Positions 6,255 to 6,417 of a DNA stretch of 6,417 nucleotides are shown here, piece after piece. Every line of letters starts with the position of its first letter. The stretch's first letter is position 1. The stretch covers positions 1 to 6,417 of the forward strand of contig JAOUJX010000247.1 in assembly GCA_029882955.1 (NCBI GenBank), given 5' to 3'. A model generated the notes under the pieces. It ran no database searches. It saw only the letters and a program-made list of their open reading frames with translations, and was not told where the DNA came from. A program made the translations under genes and the position numbers. Source of the DNA: Gammaproteobacteria bacterium (lineage in GTDB: Bacteria; Pseudomonadota; Gammaproteobacteria; GCA-001735895).

Positions 6255-6417
6255 ATGAACCGGCTCCTAACGATCCGTCACACAAAACTACTATTAATTC
6301 CGTTTATTCTCGTCAGCTTTTTATCGAGCTGTCAAAGTATACAAACGGGTATTGATGCGCCATCTTCAGGGACCACCGAAGTCCACTCTAACCAAATCGA
6401 ATCCATCGACAATAATA
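6255..6417 (+). CDS. mltD: Lipoprotein N-terminus, probably membrane-bound lytic transglycosylase D
   Basis: Only the first 54 codons are present. They encode a basic start (MNRLLTIRHTK), a hydrophobic stretch (LLLIPFILVSF) and a lipobox LSSC with Cys at residue 26, followed by QS and a polar, Ser/Thr-rich linker. This is a type II lipoprotein signal. Gln and Ser follow the cysteine, so outer-membrane sorting is expected. The catalytic domain lies beyond the window. The mltD call rests on position: in gammaproteobacteria mltD commonly lies divergent from the yafS-rnhA-dnaQ block, and E. coli MltD also has a CQS lipobox end. An in-frame ATG two codons earlier (6249) is an equally possible start, and neither has a clear ribosome site. 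Another lipoprotein cannot be excluded. Confidence 0.6.
   Translation, partial: MNRLLTIRHTKLLLIPFILVSFLSSCQSIQTGIDAPSSGTTEVHSNQIESIDNN

Overview
The window (about 6.4 kb, moderate G+C) looks like chromosomal DNA of a gammaproteobacterium. The main evidence is the block of YafS-like methyltransferase, rnhA and dnaQ with a divergent lipoprotein gene that is probably mltD. This grouping is familiar from gammaproteobacteria, and the DnaQ carries a recognisable clamp-binding motif. The species cannot be named from the sequence. No mobile element, tRNA, rRNA, tmRNA or CRISPR array was seen.

Layout. (1) Positions 1-3545, minus strand, hold a four-gene transport operon read in the order tctC, tctB, tctA, then an LVIVD-repeat beta-propeller gene cut by the window start. 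TctC is the exported solute-binding protein, here with a Tat-type signal; TctB and TctA are the small and large membrane subunits. An 11-bp hairpin lies between tctC and tctB. The propeller gene starts 4 nt after the tctA stop, so it probably belongs functionally to the transporter. (2) Positions 3546-3782 form a divergent control region with a good sigma70-like promoter for tctC and a much weaker candidate for smpB. (3) Positions 3783-4259, plus strand, hold smpB, the tmRNA partner in ribosome rescue. (4) Positions 4275-6186, minus strand, hold a tight operon methyltransferase-rnhA-dnaQ. Each junction is a 4-nt ATGA overlap, and dnaQ ends 15 nt from the end of smpB, tail to tail. (5) From 6249 or 6255 on the plus strand a lipoprotein gene, probably mltD, begins with its own promoter at 6187-6214 and runs off the window.

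The housekeeping half (smpB, dnaQ, rnhA, methyltransferase, mltD) is ordinary. The less familiar part is the transport operon. Its last gene encodes a signal-less beta-propeller protein interrupted by a charged helical segment resembling the linker-helix region 3 of sigma70-family factors. Its role, and the substrate of the transporter, cannot be read from the sequence.
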